From assembly GCF_013522725.1 (NCBI RefSeq), contig NZ_JAAMRF010000001.1:551122-615121 (forward strand): a DNA stretch of 64,000 nucleotides, in the 5' to 3' direction. How positions within the stretch are numbered: the stretch's first letter is position 1; the number at the start of each line of letters is the position of its first letter. Below are positions 26,584 through 34,555 of this stretch, in pieces. The translations under genes were made by a program, and so were the position numbers. The DNA is from Stutzerimonas azotifigens. Its GTDB lineage: Bacteria > Pseudomonadota > Gammaproteobacteria > Pseudomonadales > Pseudomonadaceae. The notes beneath the pieces were generated by a model, which was given only the letters and a program-made list of their open reading frames with translations, did not search any database and had not been told where the DNA came from.

Positions 26584-27675
26584 CTACACCAGATGCCGCA
26601 TACGCACCGCGGCTTCCACCAGCAGGCGTTCGGTGCCTTCCCAGCCAAGGCACGCATCGGTGATCGACACGCCGTAGCGCAGCTCGCCGCCCAGGCTCTG
26701 GGCGCCGTCGAACAGGTGGCTCTCGAGCATGACCGCGCGCAGCGAGCCGTCGCCGGCCAGGCGCTGATCGAGCACGCTGCGCAGCACTTCGGGCTGGCGG
26801 TGCGGATTCTTGCCGCTGTTGGCGTGGCTGCAGTCGACCATGATCTTCGGCTCGATCCCCTGGCCCTCCAGCTCGGCGCGGGCCCGGGCGATGCTGGCTG
26901 CGTCATGGTTTGGGCCGGCGTGGCCACCGCGCAGCACCAAGTGGGTGTCCGGGTTGCCGCCGGTCTGGACCAGGGCCGGTCGACCCTGGCCGTCCACGCC
27001 GAAATGCTGATGTGCATGGGCCGCCGAACGCATCGCGTCGCAGGCGATGCCGAGGCTGCCGTCCGTGCCGTTCTTGAAGCCCACTGGCAGGTCCAGCCCG
27101 CTGACCAACTCGCGATGCACCTGCGATTCGCTGGTGCGCGCACCGATCGCAGCCCAGCCGAGCAGGTCGTCGAAGTAACCGGCCAGCATCGGCTGCAGCA
27201 GCTCGGTGGCCAGCGGCAGACCCCGTTCCAGCAGCTTTAGCATCAGCTGGCGCGATAGGCGCAGCCCTTCGGCCATATCGCCGCTTCCATCGAGCGCGGG
27301 ATCGTAAACCAGGCCTTTCCAGCCCACCGTGGTGCGCGGTTTTTCAACGTAAGCACGCATCACCAATAGCAATCGATCACCTACGCGCTGGCTCAGTGCG
27401 GCCAGGCGCTCGGCGTATTCCAGTACGGCTTTTTCGTCGTGCAGCGAGCAGGGGCCGACCACCACCAGCAGGCGTGGGTCGTGACCGTCGAGGATGGCGC
27501 GGATGGCGTGGCGCTTTTGCTGGACCTGACGGGCGAGGTGGGGCGTCAGCGGGAGCTGCTCACGCAACTGGGCGGCGCTGGGCAGGGGTTGAGTCTGGCG
27601 GCGGGTCGGCGGGGCGACCAGGTGCAGATCGGTGGCGGGCTTCTGGGTGGAACGGGTGGTTGCGGCTACGGACAT
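26584..27675 (-). CDS. 3-deoxy-7-phosphoheptulonate (DAHP) synthase, class I
   Basis: Condenses phosphoenolpyruvate and erythrose 4-phosphate, the first step of aromatic amino acid synthesis. 363 residues, AroFGH type: VVVGPCSLHDEKAV (about 71-84), MRAYVEKPRTTVGWKG, GARTSESQVHRE, GFKNGTDG, VLRGG and MVDCSHANSGK carry the PEP and metal ligands. The isoform (Tyr-, Phe- or Trp-sensitive) cannot be fixed, though the leader coding suggests control by tyrosine and other aromatics. The gene is convergent with cobN and divergent from the ChlI-like gene, so it is not in their transcripts. Its 5-prime region holds two aromatic-rich small ORFs and an intrinsic terminator. AAGGAAGCC before the ATG is a good site. 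Confidence 0.95.
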   Translation of the reverse strand: MSVAATTRSTQKPATDLHLVAPPTRRQTQPLPSAAQLREQLPLTPHLARQVQQKRHAIRAILDGHDPRLLVVVGPCSLHDEKAVLEYAERLAALSQRVGDRLLLVMRAYVEKPRTTVGWKGLVYDPALDGSGDMAEGLRLSRQLMLKLLERGLPLATELLQPMLAGYFDDLLGWAAIGARTSESQVHRELVSGLDLPVGFKNGTDGSLGIACDAMRSAAHAHQHFGVDGQGRPALVQTGGNPDTHLVLRGGHAGPNHDAASIARARAELEGQGIEPKIMVDCSHANSGKNPHRQPEVLRSVLDQRLAGDGSLRAVMLESHLFDGAQSLGGELRYGVSITDACLGWEGTERLLVEAAVRMRHLV

Positions 27676-27715
27676 GATGGCTTCCTTGGGCCTGCGCGGT
27701 CATCCGCACGGCTCG

Positions 27716-27820
27716 CTATCTGGGGCGATGGGATGTTCGATTGAGTGCATGGGCAGGGCTGCCCTGGGTAAATCGCCAGTCGTAGCGGTAATAGGCGTAG
27801 TAGCGGTTGTATGCGGTCAT
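27716..27820 (-). CDS. Tyrosine-rich small ORF directly upstream of DAHP synthase (34 aa)
   Basis: The peptide begins MTAYNRYYAYYRYDWRF: six Tyr in the first 13 codons, then Trp15 and Phe17, and ends HRPR. A GAGGATC ribosome-binding site is well spaced before its ATG. It lies between the intrinsic terminator (27855-27894) and the enzyme, with its stop 40 bases before the DAHP synthase ATG. This composition is what a tyrosine-sensing leader peptide would look like, but it stands after, not before, the visible terminator. It could therefore act on translation of the enzyme, on a Rho or pausing step, or be a small protein in its own right. I do not recognise a described family. Confidence 0.7.
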   Translation of the reverse strand: MTAYNRYYAYYRYDWRFTQGSPAHALNRTSHRPR

Positions 27821-27854
27821 GCTCGGATCCTCGGTTGCGATGGCTTTTTCCAGC

Positions 27855-27894
27855 CGTAAAAAACAAAACCCCCGGTCGGGTTGCCGACCGGGGG
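27855..27894 (-). terminator. Intrinsic terminator (attenuator) in the DAHP synthase leader
   Basis: On the minus strand CCCCCGGTCGG pairs perfectly with CCGACCGGGGG (11 base pairs, 4-base loop) and is followed by TTTTGTTTTTT. It starts 54 bases after the stop codon of leader peptide 1 and lies upstream of the enzyme, so it would stop transcription before the gene unless prevented. A competing helix is possible between GGGTCGCCACC (27911-27921) and GGTCGGCAACCC (27878-27889), with one mismatch and one bulge; that pairing would open the terminator stem. Confidence 0.85.
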
Positions 27895-27947
27895 TTTCGA
27901 GAAACTGTCTGGTGGCGACCCTGTCTTGCTAGGGCGCCTGTGAGGTA

Positions 27948-28079
27948 TCAGGCGCGCCTGTGGCTAAACCAATACCCATAAAAGCAATAACCCACGGCCG
28001 CCACGAATGCCTGTGCACGCGCGATCGCGGTGCGAGGGGCACCGAGGCGAGTACGTGACAGGGAGAGGGACGACGACAT
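27948..28079 (-). CDS. Aromatic leader peptide 1 of DAHP synthase (43 aa)
   Basis: ATG preceded by GGAG at correct spacing. 43 codons with an unremarkable first part ([13 protein letters not shown]...) and an end of GYCFYGYWFSHRRA: Tyr31, Phe33, Tyr34, Tyr36, Trp37 and Phe38, then five codons to the stop. A short cistron with clustered aromatic codons just before a terminator is the classical layout of transcription attenuation, here sensing Tyr/Phe/Trp tRNA charging. Promoter, leader, terminator and target gene are all on the same strand within 0.5 kb. The first part is longer than most leader peptides. Confidence 0.8.
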   Translation of the reverse strand: MSSSLSLSRTRLGAPRTAIARAQAFVAAVGYCFYGYWFSHRRA

Positions 28080-28104
28080 GGAAAGCTCCGTTGAGAGGGC
28101 TTCG

Positions 28105-28133
28105 AAGGTAATCCATCGGCCGCGGCGGTTCAA
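28105..28133 (-). promoter_or_regulatory. Promoter of the DAHP synthase leader
   Basis: TTGAAC (28128-28133) and TACCTT (28105-28110) on the minus strand with an exact 17-base spacer. Transcription would start about 20 bases before leader peptide 1. It is divergent to the ChlI-like gene starting at 28234. Confidence 0.5.
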
Positions 28134-28233
28134 CCGCTGTTTTTGCCCGGCCCGGCCTATCCCTGCGATTGACCTCGGTGGGCGGCGTCGAGCTGCCCTA
28201 CAATGGCGCCTTTGCCCGTCGCCGGATGCCGCC

Positions 28234-29241
28234 ATGATCGACATGCCTCATTTTCCCCTCGCCGCCGTTGTCGGTGCCGATGCGCTGAAGCGGGCGCTGT
28301 GCCTGGTGGCGGTGGATCCGGCCATCGGCGGGCTGCTCATCGAAGGTCCGCGCGGCATGGCCAAATCTACCCTGGCGCGGGGCCTGGCGGGGCTGCTGCC
28401 CAGCGGGCAATTCGTCACGCTGCCGCTGGGGGCGAGCGAGGAGCGCATCGTCGGCACGCTGGATCTGGACGCCGCGCTCGGCGAGGGTCGCGCCACGTTC
28501 TCGCCGGGCCTGCTGGCAAAAGCCGACGGGGGCGTGCTCTATGTGGATGAGGTCAACCTGCTGCCCGACCACCTGGTCGACCTGTTGCTCGATGCCGCAG
28601 CCAGCGGCGTCAATCATGTCGAGCGCGATGGTATATCCCACCGCCATCCGGCACGTTTCGTCCTGATCGGCACCATGAATGCGGAAGAGGGCGAATTGCG
28701 CCCGCAGCTGCTCGATCGGTTCGGCTTGAACCTCGCGCTGGACGGCCATCCGCAACCGGCCGAGCGTGCCGAAATCGTGCGGCGGCGGCTGGCTTTCGAT
28801 GCTGACCCGCAGGGGTTCGTCGAAGCCTGGCGCGAGGTGCAGGACGAGTTGATCCAGCGCTGCCGTGCGGCACGTGACAGGCTTGCGCAGATTCCCCTGA
28901 GCGATGCGGCGCTGGATGAGATCACCGGCCGCTGTTTCGCCGCCGGCGTCGACGGCCTGCGCGCCGACCTGGTCTGGCTGCGCGCCGCGCGTGCCCATGC
29001 GGCGTGGCGAGGTGGCAGTGAGACCGAAAAACAGGACATCGACACCGTGGAGCCATTGGTGCTGCGACATCGCCGCCGCGCCCCGACGCCCGCCGCGCAA
29101 CCGCCGGCACCTCCCCAGGCCGGGCAGGGCGCCGATTTTCAGGACCCGAGCCAGGGCGAAGGCCAATGGGGCGAACTGCCACCTCGGCCGCAGCGCATCG
29201 GCGAGCGCCGCGAGCCGCCACGCTGGCCAAAAAAGCCCTAA
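28234..29241 (+). CDS. ChlI/BchI-like AAA+ ATPase, probable cobaltochelatase partner
   Basis: 335 residues. Walker A EGPRGMAKST (37-46), Walker B VLYVDEVNLL (101-110, Asp105/Glu106), the sensor region LIGTMNAEEGELRPQLLDRFG and a Pro-rich C-terminal tail (residues about 285-335). This is the subunit-I type of magnesium chelatases. In pseudomonads this gene pairs with a vWA gene near cobN and is taken to replace CobS. MIDMPHFPL was chosen as start; the frame stays open upstream into the DAHP synthase leader region, but that part is only the complement of leader peptide 1. No cobalamin riboswitch precedes it, unlike cobWN. Confidence 0.87.
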   Translation: MIDMPHFPLAAVVGADALKRALCLVAVDPAIGGLLIEGPRGMAKSTLARGLAGLLPSGQFVTLPLGASEERIVGTLDLDAALGEGRATFSPGLLAKADGGVLYVDEVNLLPDHLVDLLLDAAASGVNHVERDGISHRHPARFVLIGTMNAEEGELRPQLLDRFGLNLALDGHPQPAERAEIVRRRLAFDADPQGFVEAWREVQDELIQRCRAARDRLAQIPLSDAALDEITGRCFAAGVDGLRADLVWLRAARAHAAWRGGSETEKQDIDTVEPLVLRHRRRAPTPAAQPPAPPQAGQGADFQDPSQGEGQWGELPPRPQRIGERREPPRWPKKP

Positions 29242-29271
29242 GCATCCGCCCGCGCACGCCAAGGAGTGCGG

Positions 29272-29924
29272 ATGCGTTACCCAGGCCTGGCCCCGAATCG
29301 GGCGGTCGCAGCGGCGCGCGGCGTACCGGTGGACTGGGCACGATCGACTGGCCGGCAACCTTGCTTGGCGGTCGTCCGCGCACGCTGGCCGACCTGCAGC
29401 GACGGCCACGCAGTGCTCGGCCAGCCGAGCTCTGGGTGGTCATCGTCGATGCCTCGGGTTCGACTGGTCGGCACGGGGCATTGACGCAGGCCAAGGGCCT
29501 TTTGGCCGAACTCTTCGAACAGGCCTACCGCCAGCGCGTGCGGCTCGCCGTGCTCGATGCGCAAGGCGCTGAGCCGCGTTGGCATGTGCAGGGGCAGAAG
29601 GCGTCCGGTCACTTGCGGCGCTGGCTGGATGAGCTTGGCGCGGGAGGCGGAACGCCGTTGATCCCCGCATTGCGGCTGGCCCATGAATGGGTCCAGCGCC
29701 GACAACGCCTGAAACCGTCCGAGCAGCAGCGCCAGCTGATCCTCACCGACGGTCGCCTGCGCGACTGGCCGGCGTTGCCTGCGAGCCCATGTCCGACGCT
29801 GCTGGTGGACATCGAGTGCGCGCCGATTCGCCTGGGTCGTGCGCGGCGATTGGCCGAGGCGCTGGGCGCCGAATACCGACACCTCGAAGCCCTCGCGCCG
29901 GCCACGGCTCAGGCGGGTTGGTAG
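29272..29924 (+). pseudogene. vWA-domain chelatase subunit (ChlD-like), apparently frameshifted near its start
   Basis: The vWA domain is clear: MIDAS motif VVIVDASGST, GGGTPLIPAL, LILTDGRLRDWP and C-terminal LAEALGAEYRHL. It would work with the ChlI-like ATPase in cobalt insertion. AAGGAG six bases before ATG 29272 is an ideal start, but that frame leaves the domain frame. The domain frame has no ATG, GTG or TTG after the upstream stop, only ATG 29166 inside the ATPase gene. One extra C in the run at 29291-29294 would join MRYPGLAP to ESGGRSGARR and the domain. So there is a one-base deletion (real or a sequencing error), or an unusual start 76 bases inside the previous gene. The 3-prime end overlaps the convergent MFS gene. 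Confidence 0.7.
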
Positions 29925-31219
29925 TCCAGCGGACGCCTGGAGGTTTCCGGTAGCGCCATGCCGCCAGCGAGGGCGAGCAGGGCGATGACGATCAGGTAGT
30001 ACGCGGGTGCCATGCGGTTGCCGGTCAGCTCGATCAGCCAGGTCGCGACCAGCGGCGCCGTACCGCCAAATACGGTGTAGGCCAGGTTGTAGGTAAAGGC
30101 CGAGGCGGTATAGCGCACCCGAGTCGGGAACTGCTCGGAGAGCAGCACCGCGGTCACCACGCCGCAGGTCACTGCGCCGACGGCCAGCAGCATGGCGCCC
30201 AGCGCCGAGGCCAGGAGACTGCCCGAGGCGGCCAGGGTGAAGGCCGGGTAGACCGCGACGATCAGGCTCGCACCGGCGGTGAGGATGGTTCTGCGCCGGC
30301 CGACGCGATCCGAATAACGGCCGATGAAGGGACATAGAATTGCCGCGAACAGCAGCGCCGCCAGGCTCGCCAGCAATGCCGTCGGCCGTGTCGCACCGCC
30401 GACCACTTGCATGTAGGTCGCAAGATAGGTGGTGAACATATAGAACGACAGCGCGGTGGCCGAGATGAACGCCGAGAGGCAAAGGATGGTTGCGCCATGA
30501 TTGCGCAAGGTTTCGCGAAGCGGCGAGTGCGCCGGATGCGCCTCGGCCGCCAATGCCTGGAACGCTGGCGACTCATCCAGCCGCAGGCGCATGTACAACC
30601 CGACCAGCCCCAGCGGCGCGGCGATCAGAAACGGCAGCCGCCAGCCCCAGGCCTGCATCTGGGCATCGTCGAGCAGCAGACCCAGGCCGAAGACCAGGCC
30701 TGCCGCCGAAGCGAAGGCCAGAAACGTGGAAACGGGTACGAAGCTGCCGTAACGCGCTTTTTGCTCGGTGGGCGCGTGCTCCATGACGAATGCGCAGGCT
30801 CCGGCGTACTCGCCGCCTGCGGAAAATCCCTGCAGGCAGCGCGCCAGGGCCAGCAGCACGGGCGCCAGCAGGCCGATGCTCGCGTAGGTGGGCAGGATGC
30901 CGATCAGCGTCGTGGCGCCAGCCATCAGCAGCACGGTGACCGACAGCACCCGCTTGCGTCCGATGCGGTCGCCGAGGATGCCGAACACGATCCCGCCCAG
31001 TGGCCGCAACGCAAAGGAGACGGCGAACACCGCGAAGGTCTGCAGCAGAGCGAGGGCCGGATCGCCCTGGGGAAAGAACAGGGCTGCGATGGTCACCGCG
31101 AGAAAACCGTACACGGCGAAATCGAACCACTCGACGAAATTGCCGATTGCCGAGGCGGCGATGACTTTGCGCAAGATGCGCGTATCGACCTGCTGCTGCG
31201 CTGGAAAGATGGCGCTCAT
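29909..31219 (-). CDS. MFS transporter, metabolite:H+ symporter subfamily
   Basis: 436 residues, twelve hydrophobic segments. ASAIGNFVEWFDFAVYGFLA at the N-terminus and the loop motif GILGDRIGRKRVLSV are typical of the MHS family (ProP, KgtP, CitA, ShiA). LLQTFAVFAVSFALRPLGG and RCLQGFSAGGEYAG strengthen this. Substrates of this group are carboxylates, proline/betaine or shikimate; I cannot choose. Its 3-prime end overlaps the vWA gene tail to tail. No regulatory partner adjacent. Confidence 0.88.
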   Translation of the reverse strand: MSAIFPAQQQVDTRILRKVIAASAIGNFVEWFDFAVYGFLAVTIAALFFPQGDPALALLQTFAVFAVSFALRPLGGIVFGILGDRIGRKRVLSVTVLLMAGATTLIGILPTYASIGLLAPVLLALARCLQGFSAGGEYAGACAFVMEHAPTEQKARYGSFVPVSTFLAFASAAGLVFGLGLLLDDAQMQAWGWRLPFLIAAPLGLVGLYMRLRLDESPAFQALAAEAHPAHSPLRETLRNHGATILCLSAFISATALSFYMFTTYLATYMQVVGGATRPTALLASLAALLFAAILCPFIGRYSDRVGRRRTILTAGASLIVAVYPAFTLAASGSLLASALGAMLLAVGAVTCGVVTAVLLSEQFPTRVRYTASAFTYNLAYTVFGGTAPLVATWLIELTGNRMAPAYYLIVIALLALAGGMALPETSRRPLDYQPA

Positions 31220-31375
31220 GAGATTCCCCGTACGTTGGCCTGCCTGGCGAACGCGTCTGGCACGGGCCTTGGCGTCCTTCTGTGGCTAACCTACGCGGCT
31301 CGCGCCAGCCGCTGCGCCTCGTTCGCGACCTGGGGATAATCGAAAGCGACAGGCGCAACGGGATCGGTGCGTCTT

Positions 31376-31861
31376 TCAGCTACCGTTGGCGAAGCGCTGC
31401 AAGGCTTCGCCGTCCAGCCGATAGCGAATCCACTCATCCTGGGGTTCGGCACCGATGCTCTGGTAGAAGCGGATGGCCGGCTCGTTCCAGTCGAGCACGC
31501 TCCATTCGAAGCGACCATAACCCTTCGCCACCGCCTCTGCGGCCAGTTCGCGCAGCAGCGCCTTGCCGGCACCGGAGCCGCGGTATTCCGGTTTCACATA
31601 GAGGTCTTCCAGGTACAGGCCGGGCTTGCCGAGCCAGGTCGAGTAGCTGACGAAGTACACCGCGAAGCCTACGGCGGCTCCGTCTATCTCGCAGATCAGT
31701 GCCCTGGCGGCGGGCTCGTCGCCGAACAGCGAGCGGTGTATGTCATCGGCGCTGGCGAGGACTTCATGTTCGGCCTTCTCGTAGCGGGCCAGGTCGGTGA
31801 TGAGTTCGAGGATCAGGCCGCAGTCGTCAGGGGTAGCGGCGCGAATGGCAGGGATGGGCAC
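31376..31861 (-). CDS. GNAT acetyltransferase (diamine N-acetyltransferase-like)
   Basis: 161 residues, single GNAT fold: IRAATPDDCGLILEL at the N-terminus, LEDLYVKPEYRGSGAGKALL as the acetyl-CoA loop (RGSGAG) and the late Tyr in AIRFYQSIGAEP. The spacing and YFVSYSTW/GLYLEDLYV resemble spermidine/thialysine acetyltransferases. GTG 31861 follows AAGGAACTC; the upstream ATG 31891 has that site inside its own reading frame. Substrate unproven. Confidence 0.82.
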   Translation of the reverse strand: MPIPAIRAATPDDCGLILELITDLARYEKAEHEVLASADDIHRSLFGDEPAARALICEIDGAAVGFAVYFVSYSTWLGKPGLYLEDLYVKPEYRGSGAGKALLRELAAEAVAKGYGRFEWSVLDWNEPAIRFYQSIGAEPQDEWIRYRLDGEALQRFANGS

Positions 31862-32039
31862 GCGAAGAGTTCCTTGATGGCGGGTGGGCAAGGGGCGAGT
31901 CTATCCCATGCCGCCGCAGCCGCGGCTGAGGCCGTCTTCGCCGCCTCTGGCGGCCGTGAACGAACCCACCGACCGCGCGCTCATACTGCCGAGGCGGCAT
32001 CGCGCCCAACCCGAACCGCCCTTCAACGAGGAGCCATCC

Positions 32040-32429
32040 ATGAATACCCAGGCACTCTCCGATTTCTACCGGGGCTACATCGACTGCCTCAATCGGCAGG
32101 ACTGGAACGCTCTGGGCCAGTTCGTGGCCGAGGACGTCCAGTACAACGGACAGCGAGTCGGCCTGTCGGGATACCGCGACATGCTCGTAGGCGATTTCCG
32201 CGCCATCCCGGACCTGCGCTTCGTCATCGACCGGCTGGTTGCCGAACCTCCCCAGGTCGCCGCCCGGCTGTGCTTCGATTGCACGCCGGTCGGCGAGCTG
32301 TTCGGTCTGCCGGTCAACGGCAAGCGGGTCCGTTTTGCCGAGAACGTGTTCTACGAGGTTCAGCAAGGCCGGATTCGCGACGTCTGGTCCGTCATCGACA
32401 AGGCCGCCATCGAGGCGCAGCTCGCCTGA
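32040..32429 (+). CDS. SnoaL-like / ester-cyclase family protein
   Basis: 129 residues with an NTF2-like fold: FYRGYIDCLNRQDWNALGQFVAEDVQYNG, LVGDFRAIPDLRF and VFYEVQQGRIRDVWSVIDKAAIEAQL. Family members range from polyketide cyclases to small binding proteins. GAGGAG precedes the ATG. It stands alone; nothing near suggests a polyketide, so function is open. Confidence 0.75.
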   Translation: MNTQALSDFYRGYIDCLNRQDWNALGQFVAEDVQYNGQRVGLSGYRDMLVGDFRAIPDLRFVIDRLVAEPPQVAARLCFDCTPVGELFGLPVNGKRVRFAENVFYEVQQGRIRDVWSVIDKAAIEAQLA

Positions 32430-32615
32430 GCGAGTCGAGCGACAGTGCTTCGGACATGGCCAATCCGAGGGACGGATATCGGTCGCCGCTCCCCTGCGGC
32501 CGGTAAATAGTCCTCGCCAGGCTCGCCACTGCCCGGAACGCGGCGCTGTTTGACGAGACGGCACATGGCCGCGCTCCGATGGTGCGCACGGCCCATTTTG
32601 GGCCCATGGGTAAGT

Positions 32616-32764
32616 GAACCAGCGGCAATGGTTCGGGTAGTGGCGCGAACCAATTCTCCAAACGCCACGGGCGATCCGCCATCGCCCAAACGCTGAATCG
32701 CTCCAAGGCGTTGGTTCGCCGCGTTCGCGCTGCGGTTGTTCTTCCCTTTCGAAGCGAACCAATT
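32616..32764. promoter_or_regulatory. Cluster of GCGAACCAA repeats upstream of the peptide-uptake operon
   Basis: GCGAACCAA occurs at 32645-32653 and 32754-32762 (extended to GCGAACCAATT in both) and inverted at 32711-32719. Shorter GAACCA/TGGTTC copies lie at 32616-32621 and 32629-32634, forming an inverted pair. Five half-sites in under 150 bases just upstream of a sigma-54-type promoter look like activator or repressor sites. The wider interval 32430-32849 holds no gene I can support. Confidence 0.5.
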
Positions 32765-32769
32765 TTCAT

Positions 32770-32785
32770 TGGCACCCATCTTGCT
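32770..32785 (+). promoter_or_regulatory. Sigma-54 (RpoN) promoter
   Basis: TGGCACCCATCTTGCT matches TGGCACG-N4-TTGCW except for one base, with exact -24/-12 spacing. Start of transcription near 32797 would give a leader of about 50 bases before the gntR ATG. No enhancer-binding protein is encoded nearby. Confidence 0.6.
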
Positions 32786-32849
32786 CCCGCCCCTGGTAAC
32801 GAAGGTGCGCTTTCGCGCCCTGTTGCTCAGCAACCGCCGGAGACCGGAT

Positions 32850-33572
32850 ATGCCGCGAACCGAAATCGCTCAGGTGGCCGACAGCAATGCCGGGTTGGCC
32901 TTGGAGGCCTTGCGCAACCTGGTTGCCATGCATGCCCTGACGCCTGAAAAGCCGCTGCCCACCGAGCGCGAGCTGGCCGAGGAGTTCGGTGTGGGGCGGC
33001 GTGCCGTGCGTCGAGCGTTGGCGGTGCTGGAGTCCGAAGGGCAGATCTGGCGGCGACAAGGCCGCGGCACCTTCATCGGGCCGACGCCACCCAGTGCGCT
33101 GAGCTTCGCGCGCCTTTCGAGCCGGACCAATTTCAGCGAGGTCATGGAGGCGCGCCTCTATCTCGAGCCTGCACTGGCGTCCCTCGCCGCGATCCGCGCC
33201 AGCGGCGAGCAGACCGCGATGCTGCGTCGACTGGTCGCTCAGATGACCGAACACCAGCAGGACGCCGAGCAGATCGAATTGTGGGACAGCGCGCTGCACC
33301 GCTGCATCGCCGAGGCTGCGGGCAACCGCCTGCTGCTGGACCTGTTCGAGATGGTCGATGCCATCCGTCTCGACCCGATCTGGCGCGACCTGCGAGCCCG
33401 TGCCCGCAACGCCGACAAATTGCGCGGCTACGACCATGACCACGAGGCCATTGTCGATGCGATCGCGGCCCGCGCGCCGACCGAGGCGGCCGCCTGCATG
33501 CGCAGCCATCTGCGGGCGCTGCGTGATTCTCTGAACGTCGTTCTCGACCAGACACTGGATGCCTGCGTATGA
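32850..33572 (+). CDS. FadR-subfamily GntR transcriptional regulator
   Basis: 240 residues. N-terminal winged helix ([22 protein letters not shown], wing QGRGTFIG) and an all-helical FCD effector domain with the metal-site residues in [15 protein letters not shown] and the late MRSHLRAL His. ATG 32850 follows CCGGAG. It is the first gene of a tightly packed operon with a peptide ABC transporter and a gamma-glutamyltransferase-like enzyme (four-base overlap with the next gene), so it most likely senses the imported substrate or a breakdown product and controls this operon through the repeats upstream. Confidence 0.88.
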   Translation: MPRTEIAQVADSNAGLALEALRNLVAMHALTPEKPLPTERELAEEFGVGRRAVRRALAVLESEGQIWRRQGRGTFIGPTPPSALSFARLSSRTNFSEVMEARLYLEPALASLAAIRASGEQTAMLRRLVAQMTEHQQDAEQIELWDSALHRCIAEAAGNRLLLDLFEMVDAIRLDPIWRDLRARARNADKLRGYDHDHEAIVDAIAARAPTEAAACMRSHLRALRDSLNVVLDQTLDACV

Positions 33573-34555
33573 CTGCCCCCCTACTGAGCCTGCAAGATCT
33601 GAGGGTGCGCTTTCCCGGCGCGCCCGCCAACGTCGTCGACGGCCTCTCCTTCGAGGTGTCGGCCGGCCGTACCCTGGCCATCGTTGGCGAGTCGGGTTGC
33701 GGCAAGAGCGTGACCTCGCTGGCGTTGATGGGCCTGCTGCCAGCCGGCACCGATGTCAGCGTGGCCCGCGCCGATTTCCAGGGCCGGCCGCTGCTGGAAC
33801 TGGACGAGGCCGAGCGCCGCGATCTCAGGGGCAATCGCCTGGCGATGATCTTCCAGGAACCGATGACCTCGCTGAACCCAGCCTTTACCGTCGGTGAGCA
33901 GATCGCCGAAGGCGTGATGCGCCATCAGGGCCTGTCGCCCAGGCTCGCCCGCGAGCGCGCGCTGTCGATGCTGGAAAAGGTCCGGGTGCCGGACGCCGCC
34001 AAACGTCTGGACGCCTATCCGCACCAACTGTCGGGAGGAATGCGCCAGCGCGTGATGATCGCCATCGCGTTGGCCAACGACCCGAGCCTGATCATCGCCG
34101 ACGAGCCGACCACCGCGCTGGACGTGACCATCCAGGCGCAGATTCTCTCGCTCATCGCCGCTCTGCAGGCGGACACCGGCACGGCGATGATCCTCATCAC
34201 CCATGACCTGGGCGTGGTCGCCGAAGTGGCCGACGACGTGGTGGTGATGTACGCGGGGCGCGTGGTCGAGAGCGGGCCGGTGCAGGCCATCTTCGACGAC
34301 CCGCAGCATCCCTACACGGTCGGCCTGATGGGCTCGATGCCCTCGATGGGGGCTCGCGAGGCACGTCTGGCGACGATCGAGGGGCGGGTGCCGACGCCTG
34401 CCGAGATGCCCGAATACTGCCGCTTCGCCAGTCGTTGTCCGTTCGCGGTGGACGCCTGCCGGGCGCAGCGCCCGCCTTTGGTGGAAGTCGGCCCCGGGCA
34501 TTTCGCGGCCTGCCTGCGGGTACCGCTGGAAGTTCACGCCGGAGCCTGCGCATGA
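33569..34555 (+). CDS. Dipeptide/oligopeptide ABC transporter ATPase (DppD/OppD type)
   Basis: 328 residues. Walker A GESGCGKS (40-47), signature [16 protein letters not shown], Walker [14 protein letters not shown]-loop LITHDLGVV and the C-terminal oligopeptide-specific region with [15 protein letters not shown], which in this family can hold an iron-sulfur cluster. Start overlaps the gntR stop, stop overlaps the next ATG. Forms the nucleotide-binding pair with the following gene on the cytoplasmic face. Confidence 0.92.
   Translation: MTAPLLSLQDLRVRFPGAPANVVDGLSFEVSAGRTLAIVGESGCGKSVTSLALMGLLPAGTDVSVARADFQGRPLLELDEAERRDLRGNRLAMIFQEPMTSLNPAFTVGEQIAEGVMRHQGLSPRLARERALSMLEKVRVPDAAKRLDAYPHQLSGGMRQRVMIAIALANDPSLIIADEPTTALDVTIQAQILSLIAALQADTGTAMILITHDLGVVAEVADDVVVMYAGRVVESGPVQAIFDDPQHPYTVGLMGSMPSMGAREARLATIEGRVPTPAEMPEYCRFASRCPFAVDACRAQRPPLVEVGPGHFAACLRVPLEVHAGACA

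Noticed and set aside
27869..27894. Terminator for a plus-strand transcript at 27894
   Set aside because: On the plus strand the stem is followed by TTTCGAG only, whereas the minus strand has TTTTGTTTTTT; no plus-strand gene ends there.
28030..28233. In-frame N-terminal extension of the ChlI-like ATPase
   Set aside because: It is the complement of leader peptide 1 and its promoter; family length and N-terminus fit ATG 28234.
32360..32833. 157-codon minus-strand frame upstream of the gntR gene
   Set aside because: No family features and it runs through the repeat cluster and sigma-54 promoter; most likely chance in GC-rich DNA.
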